Shown here one piece after another: positions 60,326 to 64,000 of a stretch of 64,000 nt of DNA (the stretch's first letter is position 1; each line of letters opens with the position of its first letter). The notes beneath the pieces are model-generated. The model worked only from the letters and a program-made list of their open reading frames with translations, had not been told where the DNA came from and did no database searches. The DNA is from Wenzhouxiangella limi (GTDB lineage: Bacteria > Pseudomonadota > Gammaproteobacteria > Xanthomonadales > Wenzhouxiangellaceae), in the NCBI RefSeq assembly GCF_010499265.1, contig NZ_JAAGSC010000042.1, positions 10,389-74,388 of the forward strand, written 5' to 3'. The position numbers were made by a program, and so were the translations under genes.

Positions 60326-61353
60326 GGTCGGTCCAGGGCAGCAGAGAGTACCAGCTGACCAGCCTGCCGACTGCGCTCTGCCGTGATTTCACTCAGGCCG
60401 CTAACGTCCTGCAGCGCTCGGACCAGGGTTTCGGGATCCGGCGCCGGGCTGGCGGCCAGCAGGAGACTAAGACTGTCAGCCTGATGCTGCCATTCGCGTA
60501 GTTCTACATTTTCAGGCAGTGTTTCAACCACCTCGCGCAATAATTGCAGCGCGCTGCGTTGTGGTGACAATTGAAGGAGGTCTTCGGTGCGTGCCCGGGC
60601 GCTGAGGGCCTGGTCGCGGGCAGCGAGTTGCTCCGCTGAGGCGGTGCGTTGCTCGGCCAGTTGTTGCTCTACCTGATCAAGCGTCGCATGCGTTTGCCAT
60701 AAAGCGCCCAGTTGCCAACCTGCGGTAAGGGCCAGCAGCGTCGCCGCCGCCCAAACGACCGTGCGCTCGTTGTGTGCCCAGAGGTTGTCATCGTTGGCGA
60801 CGCGGCGCGCCCAGGGCCTGACATCCAATCGAAGTTTCTGCACATCCGGAGTAGGCTCGGGCGCTTGCCCCGCTGCTCGGGTGAAAGCACCCCACTCCGC
60901 TGTGCTGGGGGTGCGCGCCCACCAACGCGAGGCCTGCAGCTGGCCATCTCGCCAGATTTGCCCCTCTACACCCTCCAGACAAGCCACGAGCCGGGCGCCG
61001 TCTTCGTCAGGCGCATACAGCGCGGATTCTGGTACTGCTCGCTCGCCGGGACCTGTACTCAAGGCCAGGTCATTTCCAACCCAGGCCCAAACATGCGCAA
61101 TATTGTCCTGCCAGCCAATCCAGTACCGCGCTTCCGAGAGGGGCCGCCAGGCTTCGATCTTCAGCATCAGCACCGGCATGCGACGTGGGGCTGGCACGGC
61201 ATCCAGTTTGAATCGCCGGTAGAGCAGACGGCTACGGGGGATAATCAACTCGCGGCGGCCCAGTCTTCCGCCCGCTTCATTGTCGCCCAGCAGTGGACTC
61301 CTCCGGCGAGGCGAAAAGAGGATGGTCAATGATCTGGGGATCTGGAGGCGCAC
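60316..61353 (-). CDS. T2SS protein GspL/XpsL (PilN-like C-terminus)
   Basis: In this 345-residue product the N-terminal 220 residues resemble the cytoplasmic actin-like domain of GspL in a shortened form. A single membrane span follows (VVWAAATLLALTAGWQLGAL), then a coiled coil (LDQVEQQLAEQRTASAEQLA) and a PilN-like domain (VELREWQHQADSLSLLLAAS). GspL tethers the secretion ATPase GspE to the membrane. The start is uncertain: the frame opens at 61353, overlapping gspK by 76 bases, and a TTG at 61329 is an alternative. Low similarity is normal for this subunit. Confidence 0.7.
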   Translation of the reverse strand: MRLQIPRSLTILFSPRRRSPLLGDNEAGGRLGRRELIIPRSRLLYRRFKLDAVPAPRRMPVLMLKIEAWRPLSEARYWIGWQDNIAHVWAWVGNDLALSTGPGERAVPESALYAPDEDGARLVACLEGVEGQIWRDGQLQASRWWARTPSTAEWGAFTRAAGQAPEPTPDVQKLRLDVRPWARRVANDDNLWAHNERTVVWAAATLLALTAGWQLGALWQTHATLDQVEQQLAEQRTASAEQLAARDQALSARARTEDLLQLSPQRSALQLLREVVETLPENVELREWQHQADSLSLLLAASPAPDPETLVRALQDVSGLSEITAERSRQAGQLVLSAALDRPWP

Positions 61354-62335
61354 TGCTGGAATGTGATGTCTGCGGTGTAACCGGATAAGTCATTTCGAGC
61401 TGCCAGGGTTGCGCTCGATGAGCTTGCGGCGTCATTCGCAAATGATACCGCAAAGCCCGACGGCTGGACACGGCCGGAAAAGTGATGCGAAAGGAAGTCC
61501 CTGGAACGCCTTGGTAGTGTAGCGGGTCAAGCACCGCATTGTCGAGACCACCGGGCCCGGCCACTGGCCTGGATGCACGCTGCTCGACGATAGTCTGAGC
61601 GGTTGATGCATTCATGAACGGCAACACAGGCAACAGCCACGGCGGGGCTGAATTGAGGTTGAGGCGTCCACGCGCCAGCGGGCTGACGCCGTCATTCCAC
61701 AGCGCAATTTGCGTGGGGCCCAACTGCTCCCAGCCAGGCTGATGAAGAACCTCAAACGGCGACAGAGGATACCGCGCCGACGGAGCCACAACCCCGCCCG
61801 CTCTGAATGCAGCTGCGATTGATCGGCCTGCCAGGCTATCAGGTGGCGCCAAGATAGTAGTCACCAACTGACGCGCGAGACGGTCTCGCTGAGGACCGCG
61901 GACGTCCATCAGTTGCAGAAGACTCGCGAACGATGCCGTATCCAGGTTCTTCAGCTTGATGAGCCCGGCTTCGTCCTGAATCCGGAACACACTTTTGTCG
62001 AAGGCGAGGAGCGGGCGATTGTCGAGTGGAAGGTCGTCCGGCCGCCAGAGTAAACGGGTGTCGTTAGCAGGCGTGGATCGCCAGCTGTTGGCGATAGCCG
62101 GATCGTAAGGACCCATGTAAATCCCGCCGATGCCAATAAGCCGGGTCGCCATGAAGTATTTTAGGGTTTCGAGCGTATCGTGATGGGCGATTTGCTCGGA
62201 AGCCATATCGCTGAAATCGATGGATTGACGCATTGTTGCCGAGACCCAGGCTGCAATAGCCGAAACCAAGAGGCTAAGGGCTACCAGTACGGCCAGAACG
62301 AGTGCGAGAATGAAGCCTTGAGCCTTGCGTTTCAT
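61277..62335 (-). CDS. gspK: T2SS minor pseudopilin GspK
   Basis: The 352-residue product starts MKRKAQGFILALVLAVLVAL, a prepilin leader (cleavage after QG) with the hydrophobic N-terminal helix. It then has the large alpha domain of GspK (LIKLKNLDTASFASLLQLMD, LNLNSAPPWLLPVLPFM). GspK lacks the Glu at +5, as usual, and caps the pseudopilus tip with GspI and GspJ. Its ATG overlaps the gspJ stop (ATGA). Confidence 0.85.
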   Translation of the reverse strand: MKRKAQGFILALVLAVLVALSLLVSAIAAWVSATMRQSIDFSDMASEQIAHHDTLETLKYFMATRLIGIGGIYMGPYDPAIANSWRSTPANDTRLLWRPDDLPLDNRPLLAFDKSVFRIQDEAGLIKLKNLDTASFASLLQLMDVRGPQRDRLARQLVTTILAPPDSLAGRSIAAAFRAGGVVAPSARYPLSPFEVLHQPGWEQLGPTQIALWNDGVSPLARGRLNLNSAPPWLLPVLPFMNASTAQTIVEQRASRPVAGPGGLDNAVLDPLHYQGVPGTSFRITFPAVSSRRALRYHLRMTPQAHRAQPWQLEMTYPVTPQTSHSSSAPPDPQIIDHPLFASPEESTAGRQ

Positions 62336-62961
62336 CGGAATTCTGCCGGCAAGTCCAGATCTGGCCGAGGATTTCGCCTACCACGAACGGAGGCCGCCCA
62401 CGTCACTGGCTGCCCACGCCACTGCGTTGTGAAAGCAATGATGGCCGGAAGCGCCGGAATCATGGCAAGACCGTGGCCGCCTTCGGGCGGCCACTGCGAT
62501 TGCCAGCCGGCTTGCGGGTCGTAGTAAGCAAATTCGGCCGACTGCGCGTACCACGACCAGGCACGCTGCCATTCAGAAGCAATGATCGGCGCACCCTCTT
62601 GATAGTAAAGATGAAATAGGTCGCCCTCAGACTCAAGCTGCCAGTGGACCATGGACGGCTTACCCGGCCAGTCGGTCAGTGGCGCTAATGAAAGACCGCT
62701 GAAGCCGTTTGGGCCACCCGTAAAACGATGCCGCTCCACGCGACCCAGGTCGGCGATCAGGGCACTGACGGTGTCGTCGAACCAGGCATAACGGAGTCTG
62801 GCTTCACGCTGAAACTGGACGTGATCCAGCACGCGGTCTCGCAACAGCAGCGCTTGCGTCAGGCCTTGCATCAGTAAAACCGATACCAAGCTCGCGATGA
62901 TCAAGGCGACCAGGGTTTCGAGTAGCGTAAAGCCCAGCTGAACGCGCGATGACAGGTTCAT
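62332..62961 (-). CDS. gspJ: T2SS minor pseudopilin GspJ
   Basis: The protein (209 residues from the ATG at 62961) has a prepilin motif LGFTLLETLVALIIASLV, then the GspJ beta domain (MVHWQLESEGDLFHLYYQEG). The start at 62961 overlaps the gspI stop as TGATG, which is more convincing than the frame's upstream limit at 62997. It works in the pseudopilus tip complex. Confidence 0.85.
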   Translation of the reverse strand: MNLSSRVQLGFTLLETLVALIIASLVSVLLMQGLTQALLLRDRVLDHVQFQREARLRYAWFDDTVSALIADLGRVERHRFTGGPNGFSGLSLAPLTDWPGKPSMVHWQLESEGDLFHLYYQEGAPIIASEWQRAWSWYAQSAEFAYYDPQAGWQSQWPPEGGHGLAMIPALPAIIAFTTQWRGQPVTWAASVRGRRNPRPDLDLPAEFR

Positions 62962-63383
62962 CAGCGGAAAAAGTCGGGCTGGCGGACTTGCCGCCAACCT
63001 GCTTTACGGGCAGAAAAACTGACCGGTTCGCCACCGCCGGTCACGGTAATCTCCAGCTGCCAAAGACCAACATCATACAGTGAATTGAAGCCACTACTGT
63101 TGATGCCAGGTATCGGCTCAGCCAGCGTCTCTGCGACCCACTCCACGCGGTAATGCCCGGCTTGACGAAAGCCCTGCGGCGTAGCCATGGGATTTACATA
63201 TTCAATCGTGGCGAGGCCCACCAGCACGGCTTCCTGCATCTGACGCTGGGACTCAATGCGCCCAAGCCCGTGCGCGGTTACGCTCAGCCAAGCGTACAAG
63301 GCCGATACAACGCTGGCAAAAATCACCAGTGAAACGATAGCCTCGAGCAATGAGAATCCCGCTTGCAATCGGCTTTTTCGCAT
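62961..63383 (-). CDS. gspI: T2SS minor pseudopilin GspI
   Basis: A 140-residue pseudopilin with leader MRKSRLQAG cleaved before FSLLEAIVSLVIFASVVSAL. A small beta domain follows (YRVEWVAETLAEPIPGI, WQLEITVTG). Length and position between gspH and gspJ are standard. It nucleates the tip complex with J and K. Confidence 0.85.
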   Translation of the reverse strand: MRKSRLQAGFSLLEAIVSLVIFASVVSALYAWLSVTAHGLGRIESQRQMQEAVLVGLATIEYVNPMATPQGFRQAGHYRVEWVAETLAEPIPGINSSGFNSLYDVGLWQLEITVTGGGEPVSFSARKAGWRQVRQPDFFR

Positions 63384-63385
63384 GC

Positions 63386-63778
63386 CTAGTCAACCAGAAT
63401 AGCGCGGCAGCGTGGCGGCTCCAGGCGGTAGGTGAACCTGCGGTCGCGCCCCCGAAGTTGGATCAGACCGCCGTCGCAGGCCCCTGAGGGATGAAAAACG
63501 ATGGCTGGATCCGCCTCTATATGCCAGTGAGGCGGGATTTCGCCCTGCAGCCATTCGTTCTGGCCCGCAAATGTGATGCGCTCACCTTCGGCCCGAGCAT
63601 GCACGCCGAGCGCGGCAATAGCCTCAATGACAGTCTCGCGCTCTGCCGCCGCTCCGTAGCTCGACACCATGGCATCCAGTCTTGGCAATACGATGCCAAC
63701 GGCCAAGGCAATGATGGCCATAACCACCATCATCTCCATCAACGTGAATCCGCGCATTGGCCTGCTGATCATACGCAC
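63386..63778 (-). CDS. gspH: T2SS minor pseudopilin GspH
   Basis: A 130-residue pseudopilin: MRGFTLMEMMVVMAIIALAV gives the cleavage site and Glu+5, followed by a FimT/GspH-like beta domain (ITFAGQNEWLQGEIPPHW). It directly follows gspG, with stop and start touching at 63778/63779. Confidence 0.85.
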   Translation of the reverse strand: MRMISRPMRGFTLMEMMVVMAIIALAVGIVLPRLDAMVSSYGAAAERETVIEAIAALGVHARAEGERITFAGQNEWLQGEIPPHWHIEADPAIVFHPSGACDGGLIQLRGRDRRFTYRLEPPRCRAILVD

Positions 63779-64000
63779 TTAGCTGCGCGGGAGGTAACCG
63801 ACGTCGGCATTCACATCCTCCCCACCCGGCCGGCCATCGGCGCCATAGGAGTAAAGCGCAAACGGCAGGTCCCGTCCTGGCAACGAATAGCGATATGGGT
63901 TGCCCCAGGGGTCTTCCGGCGGCGGCTCGTCGATGTAGGGCCCGCGCCAACGGTTCGCCACGCGCTCATCCGAGGGCCGGGAGAAGAGCGCGTTCAGCCC
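63779..64000 (-). CDS. gspG: T2SS major pseudopilin GspG, C-terminal part (runs off window)
   Basis: The last 73 codons read GLNALFSRPSDERVANRWR then DPWGNPYRYSLPGR and LYSYGADGRPGGEDVNADVG. The DPWG-x-PY and SxGADGxxGGExxxxDi motifs are diagnostic of GspG and include its calcium-binding loop. The N-terminal helix lies beyond the window. GspG builds the pseudopilus shaft. Confidence 0.92.
   Translation of the reverse strand, partial: GLNALFSRPSDERVANRWRGPYIDEPPPEDPWGNPYRYSLPGRDLPFALYSYGADGRPGGEDVNADVGYLPRS

Noticed and set aside
56812-63778. MSHA pilus operon considered for the secretin/pseudopilin cluster
   Set aside because: Presence of GspG-, I-, J- and K-type pseudopilins in T2SS order, including the GspG calcium-loop motif, favours T2SS.

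Overview
The window looks like the chromosome of a high-GC gammaproteobacterium near the Xanthomonadales/Chromatiales (a Wenzhouxiangella-like lineage is my guess, not proven). The main reason is the right end: a minus-strand type II secretion (T2SS) run in the order G-H-I-J-K-L-M-N-D, the order of Xanthomonas xps operons. The rest is mostly a surface-polysaccharide island with insertion-sequence remnants, plus several large exported proteins.

Layout. 1-1340: overlapping transposase fragments (IS66-like, ISL3, IS3, another DDE type). 1345-9820 (minus): an operon of a coiled-coil protein, an FkbM-like/coiled-coil protein, a sulfotransferase and three glycosyltransferases (GTs). Its leader carries an RfaH/ops (JUMPStart) element at 9934-9952, and an IS1595 element has clipped one GT. 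10276-13739 (plus): three further sulfotransferases, interrupted by an IS5 remnant. 13702-21341 (minus): an RgpF-like protein, two GT2 enzymes, a membrane protein with a kinase-like tail and a beta-CASP RNase, behind a second ops element and a good sigma-70 promoter. 21717-33374: two related, Cys-rich Cna-B/carboxypeptidase-regulatory repeat proteins (one intact at about 2050 residues, one broken) around a 1011-residue protein with 14 propeller-like repeats. 33480-34059: IS3 remnant. 34186-45400 (minus): second polysaccharide operon, including a full-length KfoC/PmHAS-type glycosaminoglycan polymerase translationally coupled to a GalE/KfoA-type epimerase. 45605-51636: a GT2/DUF2304/GT-C module and other GTs. 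51665-54721: an acyl-AMP ligase/ACP/thioesterase fusion. 54916-56349: an abundant-looking exported (possibly S-layer) protein. 56812-64000: T2SS.

How the parts may work together. The polymerase, the epimerase and five distinct sulfotransferases suggest a sulfated chondroitin- or hyaluronan-like polymer. That combination is the most interesting hypothesis here. A module of a coiled-coil protein with SW[RK][LI]T[RK]PLR tails plus an FkbM-like/coiled-coil protein occurs twice, once per polysaccharide operon, and could organise assembly or chain length. The T2SS could export the large repeat proteins and the abundant surface protein. No Wzx/Wzy, ABC exporter, UDP-glucose dehydrogenase or PAPS-synthesis gene is seen, so the pathway is incomplete within the window. 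No tRNA, rRNA or CRISPR array was recognised.
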